DNA of 29,033 nucleotides from a virus: positions 1 through 29,033 of IMG/VR virus record IMGVR_UViG_3300030117_002508, one strand, 5' to 3'. Below are positions 1-10,700 of the stretch, one piece after another. A program made the translations under genes and the position numbers. The notes beneath the pieces were generated by a model, which did no database searches, was not told the origin of the DNA, and saw only the letters and a list, made by a program, of their open reading frames with translations. The stretch's first letter is position 1. Each line of letters opens with the position of its first letter.

Positions 1-1176
1 CTTGTCACCATTGTCAGTAATCCAATTGTCACCATCTGGCGTATATCTTAAACCTTCAAAAACAACCGTCTTTTTATTTTTAATATTATTTCTTACGTTT
101 GTAACAACATCCATAGGCATATATTGATAAGGACCAACTTGAAAGTTGTCTTTTTGTTTGTTGTTAACCCTGTTTTCAGCAGCTCTTATTTTATCTTGTT
201 TAGCTTTAAGTCGTTTTTCAAATTCGCTTTGAGCATTTTCGTACAGCTTGTTTTCAACCAATACACCAATAGCATCTTCGTTATAACCAGAGTTTGCTAT
301 AACCTTTCCACCTATAACCTCTGGGTTTGTTGGTAATTCTGTATTCCAAATACTCTGCCAGTCTTGATTTGCGTTTGGATTGTTTTCATTCCACTCTTGA
401 CTTATGGTCTTAGCTTGGTTTGGTAATAAGTTATCGTGGAACAAAGAGTAAGCAACGTTTTTATTTGCTATAGTTTGATTTACAATTTGTGTAAATGCGT
501 TCTTATCGTAAGCATATTGACCTGATTCCAAAGCGTTGTTAACCTCTTGGTCTATCTTTTGGTCCCACACGCCAGTGAAAGCATCTGCTCTATTTACAGC
601 CCCAGCTTCAAATTCATCAAATGAGTTATCAACTACAATACCACCGTTTTCATCTTTAATTCTAAAATGAAGTTGACCACCAGCTAAAGGATCATAATAA
701 GTTGTATATTCACCATTTTGAAATTTATTTAATTTAGCAAGGCCAGAGCCATCAGAGTAATTACCTTCTGTTAGCGCTGTAGCATGATTCTTCATAATGT
801 CTTGCCCTTGTCTAAGCTGCGCCACAAAACTTTGTGCTTCACCAAAAATTGAATTCATAGCTTTTGTATCTCCAGCCAAAGAGGCTTCGTCTATTCTACC
901 AGCATATGTTTCTAACGTTGAATATGCCAAATCTTTTGTTTGTTGATTATATCCATCAGTTGCTTTTAAAAAAGAATCTGTCATAGAGTTAACATAACCC
1001 TCTGATTTCTTTTTAGCAATTTGTTTATCTTTCTTTTTTTCAAACGACCACTCTTGAGCCGCTTGCGCTGCTATTTGTGTAAATTGGTAAAACGGATCTG
1101 ACTGTAGTTTTTCGTTTTCTACAGCAGCCCCCCAATTAGTATACGCATCAGCTAATCCTGCAAATCTATTCGCCAT
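1..1176 (-). CDS. Helical virion protein, N-terminal part (runs off left edge)
   Basis: An open frame of 392 codons starts with ATG at 1176 and stays open to the window edge, so the C-terminus is missing. The start lies one base after the TAA of the upstream 505-aa gene. The protein begins MANRFAGLADAYTNWGAA and is soluble, charged and largely helical (Gln/Lys/Glu/Ala-rich), with a lysine-rich stretch near residues 47-56. I see no signal peptide, membrane segment or catalytic motif. Its position at the end of the tail gene series, after a fibre-like protein, suggests a structural or ejected internal virion protein. That is inference from context only. A tail-associated enzyme could be encoded in the missing part. 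Confidence 0.75.
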   Translation of the reverse strand, partial: MANRFAGLADAYTNWGAAVENEKLQSDPFYQFTQIAAQAAQEWSFEKKKDKQIAKKKSEGYVNSMTDSFLKATDGYNQQTKDLAYSTLETYAGRIDEASLAGDTKAMNSIFGEAQSFVAQLRQGQDIMKNHATALTEGNYSDGSGLAKLNKFQNGEYTTYYDPLAGGQLHFRIKDENGGIVVDNSFDEFEAGAVNRADAFTGVWDQKIDQEVNNALESGQYAYDKNAFTQIVNQTIANKNVAYSLFHDNLLPNQAKTISQEWNENNPNANQDWQSIWNTELPTNPEVIGGKVIANSGYNEDAIGVLVENKLYENAQSEFEKRLKAKQDKIRAAENRVNNKQKDNFQVGPYQYMPMDVVTNVRNNIKNKKTVVFEGLRYTPDGDNWITDNGDK

Positions 1177-1177
1177 A

Positions 1178-1396
1178 TTAATTTATTATTTTAAAGTCAA
1201 CGTCGATTTTACTATAATCAACCTTATCATAGTTATCACCATGTATTACCGCGTGTTTTGGAACTTCATCCGCTATAACGCCTTGGTAAGTGTCACTATC
1301 TTTCAAGTACCAATCTTTATATTTAAACGTATATATATTTAATCCACTTGGTGATTTACCAACTAGCTTTATATCACGTTTCATTTTTCTATCAGA
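1178..1396 (-). other. Peptidase S74 / intramolecular chaperone domain
   Basis: This codes for residues 434-505 of the 505-aa protein. The block opens with SDRKMKRDIK after a small-residue run (GAAIGA), carries a GL-x-IY-x-F-x-Y core and ends with a G-VIADEVP segment followed by VDYSKID. That order is typical of chaperone domains on phage tail spikes and fibres. The predicted cut is between Ala433 and Ser434 and would release about 8 kDa. Confidence 0.85.
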
Positions 1397-2695
1397 AGCA
1401 CCAATAGCAGCTCCAGCTATAGTTCCCACCATATTACTTTTTCCAGCGGATCTTTGAGCTCTAGCATTCCTTTTAGCAGCATCAACACCTAGAGCACCAG
1501 ATAACAATGTTGTTACCCTATCCATTTCTAGACCCTGCGTGTATATGTCTCCCTCTGCATATAACTTTTGCAATTCCATATCAGCGCCTCTTTTAGCAAG
1601 ATCTAGTTGTAAATCAGTATCTAATGTTCTATCACTTGTAAATATATCTCTACCAGCGATTTGCTCGTCCATTCTACCAGTCCAGTCTCTACTCCTATCA
1701 TCTAATCTAGCAGCTTCTCCAGCTTTTAACGTGTCTAATCTAGCGGTTTCACCTCTTTGCATTGCATCTATTTGACCAGCATAAGATGCTTCTGCCATGT
1801 TAATACTTTGCTGCGCTTGTGCCTTGGCCATGTTAATTTGTAGTGCCGCGTTCTTTTTATTAGCTTGTAATCTTTCTGCTCCAGCTCTTTCTTGCCTATC
1901 TATATCACCAAGCTCTTGTCTTTGCATTGTGTCTATTTTAGCAGCTTCAGTGGCCTCAAGCTGATCTAGTCTAGATTCTTCACCAGCTACTAGTGTTTCA
2001 AGTCTAGATTGTTCACCTCTTTGCATTGTTTCAATTCTAGCTTCTTCTTGCGCTCTCATTCTATCATTATCAGCTTCTTGTCTAGCAATTTCAACAGAAG
2101 ATTGTCTAGCGTCTTGAGAAGCTTGATTTGCCAACGTTTGTGCTAAACCAGATATACCACTACCACCAGCAGCGCCAGATAATGCAGACATTATATCTGC
2201 TCTTGATTGTGCTTGTTTTTGAGCCGCAAACTCCTGTGCTTCTGTTGATACTCCTAGTTCTTCAAAAGCATTTTCCATACCAGCATATTGATTTTTTAAA
2301 TTTACATACTGATTATCTAAATCTTCAAATTGGTTTTCCATGCCAGCAAACTGAGCTTTCATTCCAGCCCACTTATTTTGTGCTCCAGCCCATGGATTAC
2401 TTACGCTGGCAAAAGCATTTGAAACCCCACTATAAACATTACCCATACCTTCATAAGCATTACTAAGATTTTCAAACTGATTAGTTTGTCCAGTATATGG
2501 ATTTTTTATATCTTTATAAGGATTAATTGAGGAACCGTAGGGATTTGCAGTACCCTCAAGAGTATTTGTTACGCTTTCATATGGATTTTTACTAAAATCC
2601 ATATTCATAAACATATCCTCGTACTTTTTTATAGACTCTGGATTTTGCAAACTAGATGTAGGTGGTTTAGGAGGTCTAGGTTTCTTTCTTCCCAT
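1178..2695 (-). CDS. Fibre-like virion protein with two repeat arrays and C-terminal S74 intramolecular chaperone
   Basis: This 505-aa protein has four parts. A basic proline-rich N-terminus (residues 1-18) is followed by sixteen perfect 7-residue repeats (37-148, N-x-aromatic). A glycine/alanine linker leads to a helical region with twelve uninterrupted 11-residue repeats (220-351). The last 72 residues (434-505) match the Peptidase_S74 / endosialidase intramolecular chaperone family: SDRKMKRDI, then GLNIYTFKYKDW, then YQGVIADEVP. In that family the domain trimerises a fibre and then cuts itself off just before the Ser, using a Ser-Lys dyad. Here Ser434 follows Ala433, and Lys437 and Lys439 are the candidate partners. 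The protein is therefore probably a trimeric tail fibre or needle. The repeats could instead mark an internal virion protein. Start chosen at the only early ATG, 7 bases after the preceding stop. Confidence 0.85.
   Translation of the reverse strand: MGRKKPRPPKPPTSSLQNPESIKKYEDMFMNMDFSKNPYESVTNTLEGTANPYGSSINPYKDIKNPYTGQTNQFENLSNAYEGMGNVYSGVSNAFASVSNPWAGAQNKWAGMKAQFAGMENQFEDLDNQYVNLKNQYAGMENAFEELGVSTEAQEFAAQKQAQSRADIMSALSGAAGGSGISGLAQTLANQASQDARQSSVEIARQEADNDRMRAQEEARIETMQRGEQSRLETLVAGEESRLDQLEATEAAKIDTMQRQELGDIDRQERAGAERLQANKKNAALQINMAKAQAQQSINMAEASYAGQIDAMQRGETARLDTLKAGEAARLDDRSRDWTGRMDEQIAGRDIFTSDRTLDTDLQLDLAKRGADMELQKLYAEGDIYTQGLEMDRVTTLLSGALGVDAAKRNARAQRSAGKSNMVGTIAGAAIGASDRKMKRDIKLVGKSPSGLNIYTFKYKDWYLKDSDTYQGVIADEVPKHAVIHGDNYDKVDYSKIDVDFKIIN
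1643..2038 (-). repeat. Twelve-copy 11-residue (hendecad) protein repeat
   Basis: Residues 220-351 of the 505-aa protein divide without gaps into 11-residue units, such as RIETMQRGEQS, RLETLVAGEES, RLDQLEATEAA, KIDTMQRQELG, QIDAMQRGETA and RLDTLKAGEAA. The most regular positions are a first residue that is often Arg, Lys or Gln, Ile/Leu at the second and Asp/Glu (Asn in some units) at the third. An 11-residue period is the signature of nearly straight or slightly right-handed coiled coils. Confidence 0.85.
2252..2587 (-). repeat. Sixteen-copy 7-residue protein repeat (N-x-aromatic)
   Basis: Residues 37-148 of the 505-aa protein form sixteen contiguous 7-residue units. Asn is at position 1 (Ala only at residue 114), Tyr/Phe/Trp at position 3 (Leu only in unit 2), and usually Leu/Val/Met/Ile at position 6. 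Examples are NPYESVT, NQFENLS, NAYEGMG, NVYSGVS, NKWAGMK, NQYVNLK and NAFEELG. The unit sequences vary, so this is an old, selected protein repeat rather than a recent DNA duplication. The Asn plus aromatic pattern is unlike a classical leucine heptad coiled coil. Confidence 0.85.
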
Positions 2696-2702
2696 TTTAA
2701 TA

Positions 2703-3146
2703 TTATTTTTTGTTAGTCATGTCTTCGTGTATTTTTTGATGTATGTATATTACATAATACTTATCATCTAAAACATCGTGTCCAATTTTTTCTGCCATGT
2801 TTGCTATGGTTTCGTAAGATGTCATACCCCATATCATCGTACAGCCTCTACTTAAAAGATATTTACCACAAGCTTCTTGTAAATCCCAAAGCATATTATT
2901 TTTATCTTTTTCGTTATAATCGGGGTCTCTTACTAGATAATCCAAATAACCTATAGCGGAGTTTGTTAAATACATAAAGGCAGCCATAATTGGCTTCCCG
3001 TTTTTTTCCACAACATATCCATCCATACCATAGTTAGGTAATAGATCAACAGTTGGTACTTCACAGTGGTCATAGTGTTTCCACCATTTTATTAAATGCG
3101 CAAAATCGTCGGATTTAATAAACCGAATTTTATATTCTTTTTCCAT
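2703..3146 (-). CDS. GNAT-fold acetyltransferase-like protein
   Basis: A 147-aa protein whose order of elements suggests the GNAT fold. The N-terminal part (IRFIKSDDFAHLIKWW) is followed by helices, then a strand pair (GYVVEKNGKPIMAAFMYL, about 43-60), a strand 4-like segment (AIGYLDYLVRDP, 64-75), a helix (83-99), a strand (GCTMIWGMTS, 101-110) and an AEKIGHDV segment (118-125) like the common N-x-x-x-x-x-x-GF helix end. The usual acetyl-CoA pyrophosphate loop (Q/R-x-x-G-x-G/A) is replaced by DYNEKDKNN, so activity is uncertain. The gene sits among tail genes, so it might modify a virion or host surface component. It has a 49-base upstream leader without a Shine-Dalgarno sequence. Confidence 0.6.
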   Translation of the reverse strand: MEKEYKIRFIKSDDFAHLIKWWKHYDHCEVPTVDLLPNYGMDGYVVEKNGKPIMAAFMYLTNSAIGYLDYLVRDPDYNEKDKNNMLWDLQEACGKYLLSRGCTMIWGMTSYETIANMAEKIGHDVLDDKYYVIYIHQKIHEDMTNKK

Positions 3147-3180
3147 ATTATTTAATTTGATTTAATTGTACTTATATAGT

Positions 3181-3195
3181 CACACTTTTTGTGTG
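3181..3195 (-). other. Small A-loop hairpin after the 145-aa gene
   Basis: CACAC and GTGTG flank a five-base loop directly after the TAA of the 145-aa gene. The 5-bp stem has no T-run behind it on the minus strand, so it is at best a weak terminator or an RNA processing site. It lies in one of the few real intergenic gaps (3147-3195). I see no convincing promoter in the rest of that gap. Confidence 0.3.
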
Positions 3196-3633
3196 TTATT
3201 TACTACTCATTGTTACCTCAGAGCCAACCGAGAACAGTTTTGAGCCACTAGATGAGTCAGTTTTCATTTCGACTTCAGCAAAATAACCTTTAACACCACC
3301 TGTGTTTACCATATTTTCTTTACCAAAAAATATAAAATCTGAAGCATCTGGTGTTTGTGCGGTTTCATCTGCTTCAACCTCAACTAAATATTGGCTTGAA
3401 GAAACAGTTATACTATCAGCACCATTACTATACGTACCGGCATCTGTTTGTATACCCGTACATTTACCTAATCTATAAATATCTCCAGATTGCTTTCCAT
3501 TAACTATTCTAGTAAAATATATTATATCCCAAGCTCCAGTATCCATATTTGATGTATTAGAAGCTGAAGACAAAGACTTTGCTTGAAGCGATGTATTTAC
3601 TGGTTTTGTTAAAACTAATTTTACTGTTGCCAT
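3196..3633 (-). CDS. Conserved small virion structural protein
   Basis: A 145-aa beta-rich protein with Ser/Thr/Gly-rich loops and no cysteine cluster, membrane segment or signal peptide. The last third (KGYFAEVEMKTDSSSGSKLF, then SVGSEVTMSSK) resembles the C-terminus of small structural proteins common in marine phages, in which a Gly-Tyr-aromatic-x-x-V strand precedes an ELF-like segment and a final SSK. This match is from memory of family patterns and not verified. The gene starts one base after the TAA of the 357-aa gene (TAACATGG), so the two are probably translated together. Likely a tail or head decoration component; its exact place is unknown. Confidence 0.65.
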   Translation of the reverse strand: MATVKLVLTKPVNTSLQAKSLSSASNTSNMDTGAWDIIYFTRIVNGKQSGDIYRLGKCTGIQTDAGTYSNGADSITVSSSQYLVEVEADETAQTPDASDFIFFGKENMVNTGGVKGYFAEVEMKTDSSSGSKLFSVGSEVTMSSK

Positions 3634-3634
3634 G

Positions 3635-4708
3635 TTATAAGTGGTTTAAAATGTCATTTACATTTAGCGTTATATAAGTATGTCCCCCAGCATCATAACC
3701 GTGCTCTATAGTTATTTTACCAGAAATAACAACTGAGTTTGGAGAAGCTGTGTTATCTATAGTTGTAGTTAAGTCTTTGTAAGTAACTAAAGATTCTTGT
3801 GTTACAGATCCTGGACCGTTAGTAATAGTAGCGCCTTGACCTGTTACTTGGGTAAAATCATCAGCGGTAAAAGTGCCATCTACTGTTATATCTGCAGAAT
3901 GTGTACATGTAAAACTAAAATCAGCTTCAAGAGTTTTTGAACCTCTAAGACCAGAGTAATAATAAAAAGTCTTGCCCAACCCAGTATCATCAAATGGAGC
4001 TACCCAAGTCGTGTCACTAGTTTCTATTATTTCCAACTTAGTTTGTTGATAAGGCCATTGGTTTAAAAATATAGTGGTGGGTGAATTAGGAAGTCCACCG
4101 GTAAAAATATTATTACCATATTTAGTTAGTACAACTCTATATTCTGTTGCTACTGTTGACAAAGGAAAATTAATAACCTTAGAATGAGTACCGTCTTGCC
4201 CTATAGTAGCTATGTACTCGCTAACTATAAAAGTTTCGCTAGCTATAGGTGCCGCCAGTGGGTTGTTAGTAACAGCTATTTTTAATTGAGCACCAGGATC
4301 ACCAGTTACAACTAACGTTCTAGTTTCACCGTAAGGAAATACTTCAGTTGTTATCATGTTCCAACCATATATTCTATTTTCTAAAATAGTAGCATTTGTT
4401 TTTGCTTCTGCAAAAAATTCAATTATATCAGTGGTTGGTGGAGATAATGGTCTAAAATAATTAACTGTAAAAGAATAAGAACCATCCGTGTTTTTTACGA
4501 CAGAGTAGCTATATCTATTTGGGTCACTAGTTTTAGTAAAACTAACGTGTGGTATTTTAGCAAAAGTACAATTTGCATTAGGCGTAAACGTTCTGTTTGT
4601 TATTATGGTAGAACTAGTATTTGGAACGCCATCTAAAACAGCGCTGGTTTTAGTACTTTGACTATCAGTTACTTGCGTTAAATTTGTATTTATAGTTACA
4701 CTTGCCAT
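3635..4708 (-). CDS. Beta-rich virion protein of unknown role
   Basis: A 357-aa protein rich in Thr, Ser, Asn and Val, with alternating polar/hydrophobic strands throughout and no enzyme motif. The start (MASVTINTNLTQVTDSQ) follows the stop of the giant tail gene by one base (TAATATGG). It ends in a strand-rich segment (VVISGKITIEHGYDAGGHTY, then ITLNVNDIL). Composition and position next to the giant tail protein suggest an adhesin-like tail or appendage protein with stacked beta-sandwich domains. I do not recognise a named family. A baseplate-like or fibre accessory role is possible. Confidence 0.65.
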   Translation of the reverse strand: MASVTINTNLTQVTDSQSTKTSAVLDGVPNTSSTIITNRTFTPNANCTFAKIPHVSFTKTSDPNRYSYSVVKNTDGSYSFTVNYFRPLSPPTTDIIEFFAEAKTNATILENRIYGWNMITTEVFPYGETRTLVVTGDPGAQLKIAVTNNPLAAPIASETFIVSEYIATIGQDGTHSKVINFPLSTVATEYRVVLTKYGNNIFTGGLPNSPTTIFLNQWPYQQTKLEIIETSDTTWVAPFDDTGLGKTFYYYSGLRGSKTLEADFSFTCTHSADITVDGTFTADDFTQVTGQGATITNGPGSVTQESLVTYKDLTTTIDNTASPNSVVISGKITIEHGYDAGGHTYITLNVNDILNHL

Positions 4709-4709
4709 A

Positions 4710-7700
4710 TTATTGATCTATTGCTAATTTAGCGTTTCCGCTTACATTTATATAAGATTCTACATTTTCATTTGGAAATAAATTTCCAGCGTTATAATCT
4801 ATAGCTATTGTTATTTTAACAACATTACCATAGTAGCCAGGCGAATTTGTACCCGTTCCTATATTTGTAGTAGAGCTTATAGTTACTTCTGGATTAGAAG
4901 ATGTTACCACAAAATCATTACTAGTAACAGCATACTTTATACCATTTACTGTTTGACTATGTATGTATAAGTATTCGTAAGTAACACCCGTGCTAACACC
5001 AACTTTTTTATTATTTTTTATCTGCGCGTTAGTTGATGATCTATCTGTAGACGACGTGTTAACGGTGTAAGTAATTTGATCTGTTTTAGATGTAATATTT
5101 ACACATCGAATGTTTTTAATTGTTCCAGATGAACCAGCTTGTTTAGCAAAATGTATACCATCAACACCTCCACCAAATGCATTAGTTGAAGGATCATACT
5201 TATTATTATCATAAACAAAGGTTGTAGATATTTTGCCATTAGCTTGTAATGTTAACTTACTAGCATCAACATCAGTCATGTTTGCGGCGCTAAAACCAGC
5301 AGACGTATTGCTACCAGAAAAGTTTTCTATTTCAGCCTCTATATAATATTTGTTTCCAGGTAATAAATTACTAATAACACCAGTTACATAGTAAAAACTA
5401 GGATCTAAAACTGAACCACTATCTGTATGAGATTCCCAATCGATTCTAGTAGAATTTCTAACTTCTATTTTAGTAGTTGAATCAACAACGTCTTCAACGT
5501 AAGTTGTCGCAGCTGGATAACTCCAATTATAAGTATTAGCAAGAGTAGTTGCATCTTTATAAAATAATCCACTTTTTGCACCTATACAATTAACTTTCGG
5601 AATTGAATCTGCTATTATTGGTGTTATTAAAAGTGTTTTATAATTATCATGACTACCAGCGCTAACAGAGCTAACAAAACCTAAACCTTGTGATGTAAAG
5701 CTTTCAGGTAATATAGTTTCTTCACTAACTTCTTGCCCTGATATATTACTAAACCATTTACCTTCTTTTTCTTCAAAATCAACAACTTTAGCAGATTCTA
5801 AATCTGTTTCTATATAGTTAGCATACCAACCTTTAGTTGTTAATTGATTTTCTTCTCCCACTGTTTTTTCATAAGCCCTAGAAGATGTACCTTCATAATT
5901 TAAAGTATTAAAGTTTTTAATACTATCAGGTTGAGCATTAAATACTAACTTAACAGAGCTTTCATATTGTCTACCGTAAAAATTATTTCTTAACGCATTG
6001 GAATGATGTTTCCATATATCACCATTACTCCAAGTAAAATAATCACCATTTATTGATAAACCAGATTCAGGTAAAAATGATTTAAAACTTGTCCAACCTG
6101 TTACTGCTTCTGAAAAACTAACAGTAATATCTTCTAGTGTTAAGTTATATAAATCTCTATTTTCATCATAACTACCAATCATAGTATTAGAGTTTGGTAG
6201 TTTGTATTTGAAATAACTAATCATATCATGTTCAGATATAGCTGTCAAACCATCATGTGATAATCTTAGTACAGCACCTCTATCTCTATCTGTAAAATAT
6301 ATTCTATATCCAAAGTTTGCAAATGACTCTGGATTTCTAGATATACCGTATTCACCTTCAAATGGTATAGCTTGACCAAGCACTTTGTGGGAAGCTGTTA
6401 TTTGCATGCTGCCATCAGCGTTAAATAAAGCATCTTTATCAACTAATACTTTTAATATTTTATCTTCACATAACGCTACAACGTTAGTATTTCTAGTAAA
6501 TAATTTTTGAATACTACCATAATCTGGATTTAAATCTTTAGTTATACTTTCTGCTTGTATAAATTGATTTAATTGATTAACTCCACTTGTAGAATTATAT
6601 ATTCCAGAGAATATCAATCCACTACCTCTTGTTTCTTCTTTATAACTTTCTTCTAATGTTGTAGACACTCTTGGTCCTTTGTCTATCATTACGGCGTTAA
6701 AATCATCTCTTAATCTATCTGATTCTACACCGTTACCAAAAGAGAAGCAATTGTGCCATTTGATTTTTTCAGGTGGCAATGTTATTACAACGTCCCCACC
6801 AACAGGAACCGCTGATGGTAAAATATAATCTTTATAATAATCAGTTTCACCAGCTGAATCTATTTGAGAAATTCTTATTGTTATACCTGCCGGTAAATCT
6901 TCACCAACTGAGTATTGGGCAAAAATAGGAGAATCTGTCCATAAGTTATTGTCTATCTTGATCTTGTTAGGATTGTCACACCAGTCATATTGCTTTCCTG
7001 TTTTAATTTTTATAACAGGAGAAGTTTCATCTATAGCGTAAGTTTTAAGTGAAACACTTTTTAATACTATTTCTTTTGCATACGCCTCTGTTGGATCATC
7101 TAATATTATAGAGATTTTAACCTGATTGTTACTAGCACCAGCAACAGAACTATCATGTGTAAATTGAAAAACTTGAAGACCCTGTGTTAAAGCTGGTGTT
7201 GACCCTGATAATGGGTAGTAAGCTGTATATGCCGAACCATCCCAACCTCTAACCTGTAATAGTGTATCTGGTGGTGAACCTAAACTATTTATATCATTAT
7301 TAATACTTTCAACATCAACTGTTATTTGATACTGTTCTCCGTTTACAATATCGATAACATCACTAGTTAAAGATGGCGTAGCCCCAGAAGCTATTGTTTT
7401 GCTTAGTGTTACTTTTGTATTAGTCTCATCGTAAGTACTGGTAAAATCAGCGGCTGAATCCAAAGTCCAACCAGCAACACCACTACTAGCGGCGCTTGGA
7501 GAAACAAAAGCGCCATTATCATATAACTCTTCTCCTAAGATTTTTGCATATGGTAAAGCAGCGTTTCCACCTGGCTTATATATAGTACCAACATCTGCTA
7601 CAGAGTTGTAATTACTACCAGTGCCGGAGTTAAAGTCATTAGCATTAATATTGTTTAACGCTTGTATATACATACCATCTTTTAACACCAAAGATGTTTC

Positions 7701-10700
7701 AGCGCTTTCGTAATAAAGATTTAAGTCAACTCTTTCTTTTGGCTCAACTTCAAAAACAGCCGGATTAAAGCTAGATTCTGTTATTTCACTAGGTCTTTTT
7801 TCTATTATTTGTATTTGTGCTGTGGTACCTTCGTTGGCAGATGAAAATGGAACTAAAGTTGTGTGACTACTATCAGCGTTATAACCAAATCCAGCTGTAA
7901 TAGTAGCTGTAGGACTCCAAGCAATTCTTCTATCTAATTCTAAATCTATTCTATAACCAAATACAGATTTATCTTTTTTAAGAGTGTAGTAATTTTCATG
8001 GGCGCCTCCCTTACCGTAAAGCTCTCCTTCTGGTAGAGCTTTGTCAAAGTTATATATAGGTCTTTTTTGCATAACCTTTTTAACAGTATAAATTGTGTTA
8101 GACGGGTCGTCTGCCCATCTAAACTGCGTACCAACACGAGTTAATTCGCTTGCTAGCTTAAAGTTATCAAAAAACTCATTAGAAACAACAGCATCAGCCC
8201 CGTCAAACCATGTGTTTGTGTCTATTGGGCTTGTTTCTGGATCCGGTTCAGTGCTAGAAGCGCCAGTGCCACCTAAAGCATCATCATTACCTAGGTCAAC
8301 GTCTCCAATACCCGAGAAAGCAAAACTACAATAGTTATTACCCATAACAAAACCACTACCAATTCTATTATTTTCAGCATCTGTATCTTGACCTGTATAC
8401 GCTGGTAAATCACTAGGCCAATTCCAAGTCATTGCTTGGTGTATACAAAATCTTTGCGGTATAGAGCCGTTTATTTCTTTACCCCAATCTGTAGCATGCA
8501 AGCCGTTCATATTACCCTCTCCTTTTGTAGCACCGTGAACAGTACCAGCCCAAGTACCAATATATGGGTTTGTTCTTTCGGTATTTTCTATTTCTACTTT
8601 ATCATTCATTAAAGGTGGAAATTTTTTAACAGCAGCACCATTATATATACCATCAAGTGGTATTTGACTCCAATCACCATTATCAGTAGTTAACCAATTA
8701 AAGTTATTTACTCTATCATATAACCAATTATCGGTATCTTGACCTCTGTCAGTATTAGTATTTTTACCGGCATCGTTTTCATATGCATGGGCCCAATATG
8801 TGTCTTCCGCGTTTACAACATTATAACCTTTGTCATCTAAGCTTTGTTTTGAACCTATATATCTATCAAATTCACTATCTTTAGCTATTTTAACAAAGAA
8901 TTTACCTTCAAAATTATTATCGTATTGATTTAACTCTTCTCTATAATATTCTAAAAATAACTTTCTATTAGCATCATAACTACCACCAACAAATGACGCG
9001 TCAAAACCTAACGCTTCTACTAAAGTAAACTCATAATAATCTTCTTTACCGGCGTAAGAATCACCAGTTCCAGCGTTGTTAACTCTAGATATATGTAGTA
9101 TTTCGTAGTAATTAGAAAATAAACTAGGTTTACCTGTTATTAATTGTCCTAATCTAATGTATCTACCAGTTTGATTGTCTAGACAAGCCTCTTGCAAAGC
9201 CGCGTTACCATGTACAACATCCCCACGCAATCTAAATGTTATTTTATCTTTTTGAGGATATCCAGCTGCAGAACCACCATAGCTAGCTTGAGAGGCAAAA
9301 TGCAGGCCACCACCGTCATCATTAAGTATTCTACCACCAACATTTTTCCTAGTCATTTTTATAAAATCAGGAGCACTACCTTTTTTTGATAAAATTTTAT
9401 ATTTTACAACTTTATCAGAGCTTACTGCTATATCAGAATTATGTTCCTTTTTTAATATTAAATAATCATCTTCTTGTATTTTATTAAAATCACTAGAAGG
9501 AAAAGATAGCCAAACGTGATTACTAGTTTCTGCTTGATAAAATCTATCTAAAGATATATTGTAATATGGAGCCGCAGAATCTTTTACAAAGTACTTGTAA
9601 TGAGTAACCCATTCTGGTGGGAAGTTATTTAATGTTGCTGTAAGCAAGTTTGATGTTGCTGAGTTATCTTGACCGATACTAACTAAAGCACTATCTACAG
9701 AAAATATAGGAGATTGACGACCAAACATGTCTAAATAAGATACTCCAACTTGATACTCTCTAATAGATTTTATAGATTTTAAAACCTCTTCGTTAGCAAT
9801 TATATTAGATGTTGATAAACTAGCAACAATATTTGGTTCGTCAGAAGGTGATATATCGTACTGTTGGGTATAGTTTCCAAATATAATTCTATTAGAAGAA
9901 ATTTCTTGTGCTATAGCTTTTCTTGGTAGATTATCATAAGGTCTTAATAATTGTTTACTCTCTACTAAAGCATGGAACTTTTCTTTTGTTATTTCTAATT
10001 TTTCAAAATTTTGAAGCTCTGCACCTTTTATAGTAGTAAAAGTATATATATTGGTACTATTAGATTCTTTATATAATATTTCAATTTCAGCAACACCGCT
10101 AGGCATAGGATCAAAATCATTTAATATAACTCTTCTAACAGTGTTTTCCATTGATAAGTTATACCCTTCTATAGCATTGTATTTATAATCTTCGTCTGGT
10201 AAAAAGGCTACCTCTGTAAAAGCAGATATTGCAGAGTACTCACCGTCATCATATTTCCATCTATACGCAAATCTAGGAAACACTCTTTTAAATAATGGCT
10301 CCTCATCAACAAGTTCACAATTCCAATACTTGTGTTCTGACACTGGTAATTGAGTTATGTTATTATCTATAGAGGTTATTTCTACGTCAAAAATCTTTCT
10401 ATCACTATTAGAACCACCGCCACCGTAATCTATATTAGTTATTGTTAAAGGATAAACATATATATCGTCAATATTACCAGAAAAACCAGGTCCAAATGCT
10501 ATTTCTAATTGATTTTTATCATGTGATTGTTGCCACTCTACATAGTGCGTTCCATTTGTTACGTCTAAATATATATGGCCATCATTTGAACTTGTTATAT
10601 TAAAACTACCTCCAGTAAAATTTAAACCACCTTGTGACACTGATTTTCCAACATTATCGTGATCAAATAGTTTTATATTACAATTAGGCGTACTATCTTG

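Noticed and set aside
2128-2466. A 112-codon plus-strand open frame
   Set aside because: It is antisense to the 7-residue repeat array. Its Leu/Gln/His/Tyr-rich, repeat-like translation is explained by that array, and no start signal supports it.
1643-2587. Tandem DNA repeat or CRISPR-like array in the fibre-like gene
   Set aside because: The period is at protein level only. The 21- and 33-base DNA units vary strongly and have no constant repeat with unique spacers.
3147-3195. Promoter of the Bacteroidota type (TTG and TAnnTTTG boxes)
   Set aside because: Neither this gap nor the other short gaps holds both boxes at the right spacing on the minus strand; only A/T-rich sequence is seen.
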